Below are positions 1 to 7,929 of a stretch of DNA of 64,000 nucleotides, one piece after another. Origin of the DNA: Duganella sp. SG902. Lineage in GTDB: Bacteria > Pseudomonadota > Gammaproteobacteria > Burkholderiales > Burkholderiaceae_D. The position numbers and the translations under genes are program-made. The notes under the pieces were generated by a model that saw only the letters and a list, made by a program, of their open reading frames with translations, was not told the origin of the DNA and made no database searches. The stretch lies in the NCBI RefSeq assembly GCF_013376005.1, contig NZ_JABMJK010000020.1, positions 29,329 to 93,328 on the forward strand, given 5' to 3'. Position 1 is the stretch's first letter. Every line of letters starts with the position of its first letter.

Positions 1-1196
1 GCGACAAGGTGCTGGAAATGCCGCCGGGCTTCGTGCTGATGGGCGACACGCCGTCGTGCCCGATCGCCGCCATGGCCAACGAAGAGAAGAAGTTCTACGG
101 CGTGCAGTGGCACCCGGAAGTGACCCACACCGTGCAGGGCAAGGTCATGCTGAGCCGCTTCGTGCACGAGATCTGCGGCTGCAAGTCGGACTGGAACATG
201 CCGGACTACATCTCGGAGGCGGTCGAGAAGATCCGCGCGCAGGTCGGCAAGGACGAGGTGATCCTGGGCCTGTCGGGCGGCGTCGATTCGTCGGTGGCGG
301 CGGCGCTGATCCACCGCGCGATCGGCGACCAACTGACCTGCGTGTTCGTCGACCACGGCCTGCTGCGCCTGAACGAAGGCAAGATGGTCATGGACATGTT
401 CGCCAAGAACCTGGGCGTGAAAGTGATCCGCGTCGACGCGGAGGACCAGTTCATGGGCCACCTGGCCGGCGTCACCGATCCCGAGCAGAAGCGCAAGATC
501 ATCGGCCGCGAGTTCGTGGAAGTGTTCGACAAGGAGTCGGGCAAGCTGGTCAACGCCAAATGGCTGGCGCAGGGCACCATCTACCCGGACGTGATCGAAT
601 CGGCCGGCAAGGGCAAGAAGGGCCAGACCATCAAGTCGCACCACAACGTGGGCGGCCTGCCGGAGCACATGAAACTGTCGCTGCTGGAACCGCTGCGCGA
701 ACTGTTCAAGGACGAGGTGCGCAAGCTGGGCGTGGCGCTGGGCCTGCCGCATGACATGGTCTACCGCCATCCGTTCCCTGGCCCGGGCCTGGGCGTGCGC
801 ATCCTGGGCGAGGTGAAGAAGGAATACGCCGACCTGCTGCGCCAGGCCGATGCCATCTTCATCGAAGAACTGCGCAACACCCCGTACGAGGCGACCGTGG
901 TGCCTGGCTTCGACCAGGACGCCGTGCCGCGCAACTGGTACGAGGCGACCTCGCAGGCGTTTGCCGTGTTCCTGCCGGTGAAATCGGTGGGCGTGATGGG
1001 CGACGGCCGTACTTATGAGTACGTGGTGGCGCTGCGCGCCGTGCAGACGCAGGACTTCATGACCGCCCACTGGGCGCACCTGCCGCACGCGCTGCTGGGC
1101 AAGGTCAGCAACCGCATCATCAACGAGGTGCGTGGCATCAACCGCGTGGTGTACGACATCAGCGGTAAGCCACCAGCAACCATCGAGTGGGAATAA
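1..1196 (+). CDS. guaA: GMP synthase (glutamine-hydrolysing), C-terminal part, 5' end outside window
   Basis: Converts XMP to GMP using glutamine and ATP, the last step of guanine nucleotide synthesis, in the cytoplasm. The reading frame is open from base 3, so the N-terminal part of the glutamine amidotransferase domain lies to the left of the window. What is visible: the end of the class I amidotransferase with its His-Pro-Glu triad motif (GVQWHPEV), the PP-loop ATP pyrophosphatase motif LSGGVDSS, and the C-terminal dimerisation domain ending in the family-typical PPATIEWE. The gene is followed by a strong terminator and then by decayed mobile DNA. The guaA 3' end is a known landing place for integrating elements, but no integrase or attachment repeat was seen here. 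Identification is secure. Confidence 0.98.
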   Translation, partial: DKVLEMPPGFVLMGDTPSCPIAAMANEEKKFYGVQWHPEVTHTVQGKVMLSRFVHEICGCKSDWNMPDYISEAVEKIRAQVGKDEVILGLSGGVDSSVAAALIHRAIGDQLTCVFVDHGLLRLNEGKMVMDMFAKNLGVKVIRVDAEDQFMGHLAGVTDPEQKRKIIGREFVEVFDKESGKLVNAKWLAQGTIYPDVIESAGKGKKGQTIKSHHNVGGLPEHMKLSLLEPLRELFKDEVRKLGVALGLPHDMVYRHPFPGPGLGVRILGEVKKEYADLLRQADAIFIEELRNTPYEATVVPGFDQDAVPRNWYEATSQAFAVFLPVKSVGVMGDGRTYEYVVALRAVQTQDFMTAHWAHLPHALLGKVSNRIINEVRGINRVVYDISGKPPATIEWE

Positions 1197-1241
1197 TTCC
1201 TTAGCCAGCGGCGGCTGGCGCTGCCTGGCAAACGGCTGAGG

Positions 1242-1277
1242 CTAAGCCCCTGATTTCCCAGGGGCTTAGTCTTTTTT
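1242..1277 (+). terminator. Rho-independent terminator of guaA
   Basis: A perfect 11-bp inverted repeat (CTAAGCCCCTG at 1242-1252 and its complement at 1259-1269) with a 6-nt loop is followed by TCTTTTTT. It lies 46 bases after the guaA stop codon. Confidence 0.9.
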
Positions 1278-1464
1278 GTGCGTGAACGCTGAAGCTCATG
1301 AAGGGCAGCACTTCATTTTCCGCAGCCACCATCATGTCGGCAACCTTGGGAAGTTTCGGCCTGAGCTGGTCCGTTACCGAGCACCATTGTGCACTGGCCG
1401 CTTCGGCGCTCTCCTGCACGAAAATTGTATTGATCACAGCCAGCACGGCCTGGCGCTGGCCTAG
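1270..1464 (-). pseudogene. IS256-family transposase remnant (internal C-terminal-half fragment)
   Basis: About 65 codons on the minus strand resemble the part of IS256-family transposases that precedes the conserved HW..STNPLERLN block: AVLAVINTIFVQESAEAA, then a segment ending LPFMSF. The homology stops at about 1270, where the HW/STNPLERLN region and the catalytic Glu should follow; instead the frame runs into the guaA terminator. No start, no DDE catalytic core and no terminal inverted repeats were found, so this is a dead fragment. It marks past insertion-sequence activity next to guaA and fits the broken genes that follow. Confidence 0.72.
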
Positions 1465-1471
1465 ATGAATA

Positions 1472-2410
1472 TTATCGGGATGTCGCACTCAAATTGATCT
1501 GACGGATGCTTCCATCTGTTTCGTATTCGAGTGGGGCGATGGCGATTGATCGCCGATGGTCGCCACCGCCCGGTAGTAAGTTATCGTGATAGAACAGATA
1601 GCTTTTTCCATCGTGTTCAATGATGGCTTGGTGATTGGTGGAGATCCTCAGATAGTCCAAGATAACGCCCCGATAAGCGAATGGGCCGAGCGGCGATGGG
1701 CCCGTGGCATAGATGATCTGGCCTGGCCAGCCGGTGGAGAAGCTGAAATAGTAGATGCCATTGCGTTCGTGCAGGAACGGTGCCTCGCCGTACTGCTTTT
1801 TTGCGTTGGACGCCGGCAAACCCGTAATCTGGACATCCAAGATTTCGCCCGCCAGATTGATCATATCTGCAGCAAGGCGCACGACCTTCGGCGTGCGCGT
1901 GCCAAAATACATGTAGGCTTGGCCGTCCTTGTCCACAAATACCGCCGGATCAATAGGCTCGGCGCCGGCGTTCTTGTCACGTGCTTTGTCCACCAGTGCG
2001 TCTTTCCGCGCGTCTATAAACCCACTGTCTGGCCGGTCCGATATCGCGACGCCGATCTTATCGCCCCCAATAGGCGCATAAAAATAGTACTTTCCATTGC
2101 GATAAGCTGCTTCGGGGGCCCATGCTTTAGCGTCTTTGCGTGCCCATTTGAATATGGTGACGTCGAGAGGAATGCCTGCGTCCCTCCACGACTTCATGTC
2201 CTTGGAAGTGTAAAGTCGCCAACTCGTTGAGTCCCAGTACTTGCCAGAATTACTGGCGTCATCCGTGGCGTAGAGATAAAACTGTCCGCCCGTTTGTGAC
2301 GTAAAATAATGCGGTGACGGATCCGCATTGAATCGCTGCGAGATCGGGTGGCCAACCTGTGCAAAGGCTGGAAGGGTGGCACTGATTAACGCTAACACCA
2401 TGTATTTCAT
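1472..2410 (-). CDS. Secreted GH43-type glycoside hydrolase (arabinosidase/xylosidase-like)
   Basis: Predicted exported five-bladed beta-propeller glycosidase of 312 residues, probably acting on arabinose- or xylose-containing oligosaccharides. The start at 2410 is chosen because a CAGGAG ribosome site sits 7 nt upstream and the protein then opens with a signal peptide (MKYMVLALISATLPAFA-Q). The three GH43 acidic residues can be placed: Asp30 (NADPSP, base), Asp154 (EPIDPAVF, pKa modulator) and Glu209 (YGEAPF, acid). Length fits a single-domain GH43. Directly upstream in the same direction lies a truncated sugar symporter, so the gene probably lost its original operon partner. Base composition is less GC-rich than the surrounding genes, which suggests acquisition. 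Exact substrate is not determinable from motifs. Confidence 0.85.
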   Translation of the reverse strand: MKYMVLALISATLPAFAQVGHPISQRFNADPSPHYFTSQTGGQFYLYATDDASNSGKYWDSTSWRLYTSKDMKSWRDAGIPLDVTIFKWARKDAKAWAPEAAYRNGKYYFYAPIGGDKIGVAISDRPDSGFIDARKDALVDKARDKNAGAEPIDPAVFVDKDGQAYMYFGTRTPKVVRLAADMINLAGEILDVQITGLPASNAKKQYGEAPFLHERNGIYYFSFSTGWPGQIIYATGPSPLGPFAYRGVILDYLRISTNHQAIIEHDGKSYLFYHDNLLPGGGDHRRSIAIAPLEYETDGSIRQINLSATSR

Positions 2411-2425
2411 CAGACTTACTCCTGA

Positions 2426-2733
2426 AAAAGTTTGAAGATACGCCAAGGTAGATGTGAACCAGGAACAGGCAGGAGGCCATGCACAGGGCGCCGACCACCC
2501 ACGGCCCGTGCTTACGCATCCCGACCTTGTCGGACAGGTAGCCGTAGACCGGCTGTGAACACATGGCGGCGATGATATTAGCCGAGAACACAATCCCTGT
2601 CTCGGTGTCGGACAGGTGCAGCGCGTCGCGCAACCACAGCGCGGGCAGCGACATGCTCATGGCCTGGGCTGGGCGAAGAATACAAGTAGACGAAGGTGCA
2701 AAGGAAGCGGAAGTGCGGCTGCTTGCTGGTCAT
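2426..2733 (-). pseudogene. Truncated, frameshifted LacY-like oligosaccharide:H+ symporter (MFS) fragment
   Basis: A plausible start with a GGAG site (ATG at 2733) gives MTSKQPHFRFLCTFVYLY, then a frameshift near 2660-2675 moves the homology to the frame reading AMSMSLPALWL...SDTETGIVFSA...QPVYGYLSDKVGMRKHGPW. This is the first two to three transmembrane helices of the LacY/RafB branch of the major facilitator superfamily, including the QPLxGxLSDKLGLRK loop. Homology ends at about 2426, where a new ribosome site for the GH43 gene begins. Roughly three quarters of the transporter is missing, so it cannot work. Confidence 0.75.
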
Positions 2734-2788
2734 AACGGCTGGGGTCTCCAGATGTCCGCGTCGTTGCGGGCTTATCTTTGTTATCGAT

Positions 2789-3196
2789 AACTTATCCCGC
2801 CTCAATTCCGCTGTCAAGAATTTTCCGCCACGCTCGGAACTGGAAATCGCTCTGGTGTCGCCCGAACCGACGCTGGTGGTCCGCCCCGGCTCTACGAACC
2901 GAATCCTGAAACCCGTCACCGAACACGCCGACGCGCTGGCGCGGCTGGAGCACAGCCCGGGCAGGGCCAAACGGCTGATGATCATCAGCCAGCGCGAGCG
3001 GGATATTCGCACCGCGATCTCGGCCGGCGTTCACGGCTACCTGCCGCAGCGCTGCGCGGCCGAAAGCATCGCCACCAAGCTCGATATCGGTGTCGGGACA
3101 GTGAAGACGCATGTCAAATCGCTGTTCAATAAGCTCGGCGCCACCGCCAGGACCCATGCGGTGGTGCTGGCCACCCAGCGCGGCATGGTGGCCTGA
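2789..3196 (+). pseudogene. Collapsed NarL/FixJ-type response regulator
   Basis: The C-terminal part is a clear LuxR-type helix-turn-helix (ESIATKLDIGVGTVKTHVK, then SLFNKLGATARTHAVVLAT). Before it lies a receiver-like stretch ending in IRTAISAGVHGYLPQRCAAE, which jumps directly into the second half of the HTH. The linker and the first HTH helix region (the usual LTxRE...) are missing, and no phospho-acceptor Asp in an LxDxxMP context is visible. The most economical reading is a regulator with at least one in-frame internal deletion. It converges with the LysR gene; stops are 2 bp apart. Confidence 0.6.
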
Positions 3197-3198
3197 GA

Positions 3199-4110
3199 CT
3201 AGGGCCGGTGGAACGGCGCTCGGTCCAGCAAGCAGTCGATGAACACGCCGAGGAGGGCGGGGCGATGCTGCCTGCTCGGGTAGTAGAGGAACAGACCCGG
3301 GCGCGAAATCGACCAATCCGCGAGGACTTGCACCAGCCGTCCCTGCGCCAGGAGATCGCCCACGGCATCCCGCTCGAAGTGATAGGCAATGCCGAGCCCA
3401 TTCAGCGCAGCGGCAATGCCGATGTCCGCATGATTGGTGACGACGGGGCCGTTGACCGCCACTTCCAGCCTTTGCCCCTTTTTCTCGAACTCCCAGCGAT
3501 AGTGCCGGCCGTCCATCTGGAGCCGCCAGTTAATGCATGCGTGGTGATGCAAATCGGCGGGGGTCCTGGGGCTGCCGCGGGCAGCCAGGTAGTCGGGAGA
3601 CGCCACGGCAACCATATTGAGATCCGGCGTGAGGCGGATGGCGATCATGTCCTTCTCAAGCCGGTTACCCACGCGGATGCCGGCGTCAAAGCGGCCAGTG
3701 ACGATATCGGCCAGCGCGTCGTCGACCACGATGTCGAGCACCACGTCAGGGTACATTTGATGGAAGCGTGCAAGCCGGGGCGCAATGATGGTACGCGCTG
3801 CGATGCCCAGCGTATTGATGCGCAGCGTGCCGCTGATCTGTCCGGTCGCTTCGCTGGCCTCGGCGACAGCAACGGCCATCTCCCGAAACAGCGGGGCTAC
3901 GCGACTGTAGAGCAGCTCGCCAGTTGCCGAGGGCGCGACGCTGCGGGTCGTGCGATTCAGGAGACGTGCGCCAATGCGTTCCTCGAGCTGCCTGATGGTC
4001 TGGCTGAGCGCCGAAGGCGACAGGCCTAGATACTCTGCCGCGCGCGCGAAGCTCTGACGCTCCACCACGGCGACGAAGGCCTTCAACTCGGCAAAATCGG
4101 ATCCCCGCAT
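3199..4110 (-). CDS. LysR-family transcriptional regulator
   Basis: Typical 303-residue LTTR: N-terminal winged HTH (ELKAFVAVVERQSFARAAEYLG, then SPSALSQTIRQLEER) and a periplasmic-binding-protein-like effector domain from about residue 90 (GTLRINTLGIAARTIIAP). It is the CrgA-type subgroup that often sits divergently from an oxidoreductase it controls. Here the neighbour is an SDR gene transcribed away from it, with a 102-bp divergent region. Co-inducer unknown. Gene is intact and of normal length. Confidence 0.92.
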   Translation of the reverse strand: MRGSDFAELKAFVAVVERQSFARAAEYLGLSPSALSQTIRQLEERIGARLLNRTTRSVAPSATGELLYSRVAPLFREMAVAVAEASEATGQISGTLRINTLGIAARTIIAPRLARFHQMYPDVVLDIVVDDALADIVTGRFDAGIRVGNRLEKDMIAIRLTPDLNMVAVASPDYLAARGSPRTPADLHHHACINWRLQMDGRHYRWEFEKKGQRLEVAVNGPVVTNHADIGIAAALNGLGIAYHFERDAVGDLLAQGRLVQVLADWSISRPGLFLYYPSRQHRPALLGVFIDCLLDRAPFHRP

Positions 4111-4212
4111 TATGTACTGTGTCCTAAATTATTCATTCAGATTCTAAACCATTCTCTAATGAGGCGCACTGGCGCATGCTTACGACTTCATTCACCACCA
4201 GGAGCCGTCATC
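4111..4212. promoter_or_regulatory. Divergent promoter region between lysR and the SDR unit
   Basis: An AT-rich stretch (4118-4160) unlike the surrounding DNA, including ATTATTCATTCAGATTCTAA, lies between the two start codons. This is where a LysR regulator would bind to control both genes. A unique LTTR box could not be assigned by eye. Confidence 0.45.
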
Positions 4213-4272
4213 ATGAATGCACCAGCCGCATTATCCCTACCCGAGCCGATCTCGATGGAGATCACGCTATGA
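4213..4272 (+). CDS. 19-codon mini-ORF translationally coupled to the SDR gene (leader peptide or gene remnant)
   Basis: ATG at 4213 has a good ribosome site (AGGAG at 4200-4204, 8 nt spacing) and reads MNAPAALSLPEPISMEITL before a TGA that overlaps the SDR start codon (ATGA). The first residues look like the start of SnoaL/NTF2-like proteins, which commonly sit between a LysR gene and an SDR gene; if so, the rest of that gene has been deleted in frame. Alternatively it is a true leader peptide coupling translation. Both readings are inference. Confidence 0.45.
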   Translation: MNAPAALSLPEPISMEITL

Positions 4273-5051
4273 GCTTCGATCTTCACCTGCATGGCGTGCG
4301 GGCCGTGGTCACCGGCGGCACGCTGGGCCTTGGCGCTGCCGTCGTGAAAACCCTTGCGGAGGCCGGCGCCCGGGTGGCGACATCCGCACGCACTGTGCCA
4401 GCGCAGCCGGTAGACGGGGTGACCTATGTCGCCGCCGACCTGTCGACGGCGGAAGGCACAAGTCACCTTGCTCAGACTGTCCTGCAGGATTGGGGCGGCG
4501 TCGACATCTTGGTCAACGTGCTCGGCGGCTCCAAGACGCCCGGCGGCGGTTTCGCTGCCATCAGCGATGAGCACTGGTTAGCCGAGCTGAATTTGAACTT
4601 GATGCCTGCGGTGCGTCTGGATCGCGCCCTGTTGCCCAGCATGCTGGCCCAAGGTACGGGTGTCATCATCCACGTCAGCTCTATCCAGCGCGTGCTGCCT
4701 CTGCCCGAATCCACGACCGCGTACGCCGCCGCCAAGGGGGCCCTCACGACGTACAGCAAGTCGCTGGCCAGAGAGGTGACGCCCAAGGGCGTTCGGGTGC
4801 TGAGCGTGGCGCCGGGGTGGATCGAGACCGAGGCTTCGGTCGCGTTTGCGGAGCGTACGGCTGCACAGGCTGGAACTGACTACGAAGGCGGCAAGAAAAT
4901 CATCATGGACTGGCTGGGCGGAATTCCAGTGGGCCGCCCCGCCCAACCACAAGAGGTTGCTGATTTGATCGCCTTTCTGGCGTCGCCGCGATCCGCTTCG
5001 ATTGCAGGGACCGAGTATCGGATCGACGGCGGCACGGTTCCCACCCTGTAA
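4269..5051 (+). CDS. Short-chain dehydrogenase/reductase
   Basis: Predicted NAD(P)-dependent oxidoreductase, 260 residues, classical SDR. The start at 4269 is preferred (GGAG at 4257-4260); a longer in-frame extension lacks homology. Features: Rossmann TGGTLGLG (residues 15-22), cofactor-side Asp57-Leu58, LVNVLGG in place of the usual NNAG, Asn110, Ser138 and the YxxxK pair Tyr152/Lys156. It ends with the family-typical IDGG segment (YRIDGGTVPTL). Divergent from the LysR gene, which probably regulates it. Substrate unknown. Confidence 0.9.
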   Translation: MSFDLHLHGVRAVVTGGTLGLGAAVVKTLAEAGARVATSARTVPAQPVDGVTYVAADLSTAEGTSHLAQTVLQDWGGVDILVNVLGGSKTPGGGFAAISDEHWLAELNLNLMPAVRLDRALLPSMLAQGTGVIIHVSSIQRVLPLPESTTAYAAAKGALTTYSKSLAREVTPKGVRVLSVAPGWIETEASVAFAERTAAQAGTDYEGGKKIIMDWLGGIPVGRPAQPQEVADLIAFLASPRSASIAGTEYRIDGGTVPTL

Positions 5052-5072
5052 TCAAGCTCGAAGCACGCGGTT

Positions 5073-5504
5073 CTAGGCGTGTCCGAAAATCTGTGCCAAC
5101 GATGCCCTTAGCCAGGCGTTAGCGCCATCCTTGGCATATTTCCGGTGCCAGTGCTGTTTCAGGTCGAAGCCCGGCACTTCCACCGGCGGTTCCACCAGCC
5201 GCACCGGGGCGAAGCGTGCAAAACTTTCCCCGACTGCGCGCGGCACGGTCGCTATCAGGTCGCTGGCCGCGATGACGAAGGGAATCGACATGAAATGCGG
5301 TGTGGAGAGCACCACCCGGCGCGAGATGCGGTTCCGGATGAGTAGTTGTTCGAACACTTCCTGGCTGCGGCCTTCCGCTTTGACCACCGCATGTCCCATG
5401 CTCAGGAATTTCTCCATCGTCAGCCGCTTCCCGCGGAACGGGTGGTGTGCGATCAGGATGCAAATGAAGCTCGCCAATCTTGTAGAGCTGCTCTTGCAAA
5501 ACAA
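5073..5504 (-). pseudogene. C-terminal fragment of a second LysR-type regulator
   Basis: From about residue 16 the frame matches the effector-binding domain of PnbR/NodD-like LysR proteins (HPFRGKRLTMEKFL, VVLSTPHFMSIPFVIAASDL, WHRKYAKDGANAWLR). The whole DNA-binding half and the first part of the effector domain are missing; upstream sequence has no continuing homology. The ORF cannot encode a working regulator. The plus strand across it is only a shadow frame. Confidence 0.75.
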
Positions 5505-5620
5505 GCGGCTGCCGAAGGCGCAGGGATTTCCCTACACAAGATCAGCCTTGCCTTATAGGTGACGGCATAACGCAGCGGCATACTAACCGTGATCACTGCT
5601 TTTGACGGTAAGGAAAGAAC

Positions 5621-5950
5621 ATGAACGCAGCCTCGTTTTATAAAAAATACGTGGGCCGCCTCGGATCGGTGCTGCATCTGTTGGACCAGATTCTGGCCCA
5701 ACCCCAGCCTGGCCGGGCCGGCGATGCGCAGGCGCGCTTGCGCCATCTGTTTGAGGAAGCCCTGACGACGTTTGAAACGGTCGCCGACCGCATGCATGCC
5801 CAGGCGCAGCGCGGTGGGTTGGCGATCGATGCCGAGCTGTGCGCCAGGCTGGGAGAATGCCGCGCCAAGCTGGCAGTGCTGGCGGAGCGGTGCGCCTTCA
5901 GTCAGGAGGACCTGGGCGAGGGTGCCCGTCTGCCAGGCGGCACGAAGTAA
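5621..5950 (+). CDS. Small helical protein of unknown function
   Basis: A 109-residue ORF with a ribosome site (AAGGAAAG) ahead of ATG 5621. The protein is predicted soluble and mainly alpha-helical (Leu/Ala-rich segments such as LGSVLHLLDQILAQ and LFEEALTTFETVADRM), with no signal peptide or recognised domain. It precedes the chemoreceptor gene in the same direction, 233 bp away. Codon use matches the resident genome. I do not recognise the family. Confidence 0.6.
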   Translation: MNAASFYKKYVGRLGSVLHLLDQILAQPQPGRAGDAQARLRHLFEEALTTFETVADRMHAQAQRGGLAIDAELCARLGECRAKLAVLAERCAFSQEDLGEGARLPGGTK

Positions 5951-6007
5951 CGCCGCGGCTTGCCGGCCTGTCGAATTTCATCGCACGCTTTGGCGCTTGT
6001 TGTAGTC

Positions 6008-6068
6008 ATTTCCTTACGGTTGTTTCGGGATACCGTCGCTGTTTTTCGAGGACGGGATTGCCTATAGT
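6008..6068 (+). promoter_or_regulatory. Candidate activated promoter of the chemoreceptor gene (ATTTCCTTA box plus TATAGT)
   Basis: ATTTCCTTACGGTTG at 6008-6022 is followed, 55 bp downstream of its first base, by a -10-like TATAGT (6063-6068) inside TTGCCTATAG. There is no good -35. The same arrangement is found at 10908 and 13813. Confidence 0.45.
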
Positions 6069-6183
6069 TGAGGCGAGTGCCGAGTGCACCGAGATCCGGT
6101 CCCGGCGACGCGATAACGTGGAGTGCAAGGAACCGGCTACTTAACACCATCGTTTCCATGAAACGGAACAGCCGGGGGCTACA

Positions 6184-7797
6184 ATGAAAATCGCAAATCT
6201 GAAAATCGGAACCAGGCTAGGACTGGCTTTTACCGCGCTGCTCGCGCTGCTGCTGGGCGTCGCCTACATGGGCTGGTCCGCGCTGGAGAGCACCAAGGCG
6301 GAGGCCGATACCGTCATCACCCAGAACTTTCAGAGGATCGACGCCGCCTCCGATATCCAGCGCGAGCTCAATATGTGCGCGCGCGCCGTCCGCAATTACA
6401 TTCTGTTTGCCGACAGCCGCCAGAAAGCCATCATGCTGAAGCGCCTGGATACCGCCCTGCACAATATGGACGAGCCGATAGAGCGCATGCATGGGCTGGC
6501 GAAGAATGACGCCTCCCAGCAACTGCTGGCCGAATTGGAGAGCGGTCGCGCCGTCGTCACGCCACTGTTCCGGCGGGTCGTGGCGCTGGTGGACGCCGGC
6601 CAGAGCGAAGCGGCCACAAAATTCTTGCTCGATTCGCTGCAGACGCCGCAGGACCAGCTGTTTGACACGATCAAGCGCATGATCGCGCTGCAGGAGCAAT
6701 ATAATGCGGCGGCGATCGAGCACATGAACCAGGAATATCATTTCGCCGCGCGCGCCCTGCTGATTGCCGTGGCCTTGTCGCTCATCGGTGGCGCCGTGTG
6801 CGCGTGGCTGATTACGCGCTCGATCACCGGCCCGCTCCGGCGCGCCGTGGCGGTCGCCAAGGCCGTCGCCGCCGGCGACCTCACCAGCGTGATCGCGGTG
6901 CATTCGGCCGACGAAACGGGCGAGTTGCTGCGGGCGCTGCGCGAGATGAACGCCAGCCTGGTCAATCTGGTGGGCCAGGTCCGCAACAGCAGCGACGTGA
7001 TCGCCTCCGCGTCGGGACAAATCGCCAGCGGCAATATGGACTTGTCCGTGCGGACCGAGCAGCAGGCTGGCTCGCTGGAGGAAACGGCGGCGTCGATGGA
7101 GCAGATCGCCTCCACCGTCAGGCAGAGCGCCGACCATGCGCGGCGGGCCAATCAGCTGTCGATCTCGGCCTCCAGGGTGGCGCGCGAAGGCGGCGCGGTG
7201 GTCACGCAAGTGGTCGATACGATGGCGGCGATCAATGCCGCCTCCGGCAAGATTGTGCAGATCATCGCGGTCATCGACGGCATCGCGTTCCAGACCAATA
7301 TCCTGGCCTTGAACGCGGCGGTGGAGGCGGCGCGTGCCGGTGAGCAGGGCCGCGGCTTCGCGGTGGTGGCCGGCGAGGTGCGCACGCTGGCGCAACGCTC
7401 CGCCGCGGCCGCCAAGGACATCAAGGCCCTGATCGGCGACTCGGTGGCGCAAGTCGATGCCGGCACCGGACTGGCCGCGCGGGCGGGCGCGACCATGAAT
7501 TCGGTGGTCGAGAGTATCCAGAACGTCACTGACATCATGGGCGAGATTGCCGCGGCCGCGCAGGAGCAGACGGCCGGCATCGGGCAGGTCAACCGCGCCA
7601 TCATCCAGATGGATGCGGTGACCCAGCAGAACGCGTCGCTGGTGGAGGAGGCGGCCGCCGCCTCGCGCTCGCTGCAGGACCTGGCCGGCACCTTGTCCGA
7701 GGTGGTCGGCGTGTTCAAGCTGGACTTCAATCGCGGTCAGTCGTCGCCTGTCATCGCCACGCGCCGCGTGCAGCAGCCGAGACTGCTCGCCTGCTGA
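6184..7797 (+). CDS. Methyl-accepting chemotaxis protein
   Basis: Inner-membrane chemoreceptor of 537 residues. TM1 about residues 10-30, a periplasmic four-helix-bundle type ligand region (to about 188), TM2 189-211 (RALLIAVALSLIGGAVCAWL), HAMP about 212-264, then the long methyl-accepting coiled coil with the signalling tip FQTNILALNAAVEAARAGEQ at about residue 369. This is the Tsr/Tar-like short-tail class common in betaproteobacteria. There is no C-terminal NWETF-type pentapeptide, so it probably depends on methylation enzymes bound to other receptors. A ribosome site ahead of ATG 6184 is weak. Ligand unknown. Confidence 0.95.
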   Translation: MKIANLKIGTRLGLAFTALLALLLGVAYMGWSALESTKAEADTVITQNFQRIDAASDIQRELNMCARAVRNYILFADSRQKAIMLKRLDTALHNMDEPIERMHGLAKNDASQQLLAELESGRAVVTPLFRRVVALVDAGQSEAATKFLLDSLQTPQDQLFDTIKRMIALQEQYNAAAIEHMNQEYHFAARALLIAVALSLIGGAVCAWLITRSITGPLRRAVAVAKAVAAGDLTSVIAVHSADETGELLRALREMNASLVNLVGQVRNSSDVIASASGQIASGNMDLSVRTEQQAGSLEETAASMEQIASTVRQSADHARRANQLSISASRVAREGGAVVTQVVDTMAAINAASGKIVQIIAVIDGIAFQTNILALNAAVEAARAGEQGRGFAVVAGEVRTLAQRSAAAAKDIKALIGDSVAQVDAGTGLAARAGATMNSVVESIQNVTDIMGEIAAAAQEQTAGIGQVNRAIIQMDAVTQQNASLVEEAAAASRSLQDLAGTLSEVVGVFKLDFNRGQSSPVIATRRVQQPRLLAC

Positions 7798-7929
7798 TGC
7801 CGGCGGGAGCGGCCGGCCGCTCCGATTCAGGAAAACCCTACAGTAAGTTCAGTTCAGCCCGATATCCCGCCTGGCGCAGGGCGGGGTAGGATCGAGGTCC
7901 CGGCGGCATCTCGACAACACGGTTAAAGT

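Noticed and set aside
5131..5562. 143-codon plus-strand ORF opposite the LysR stump
   Set aside because: The minus strand has clear LysR effector-domain homology; this frame has none.
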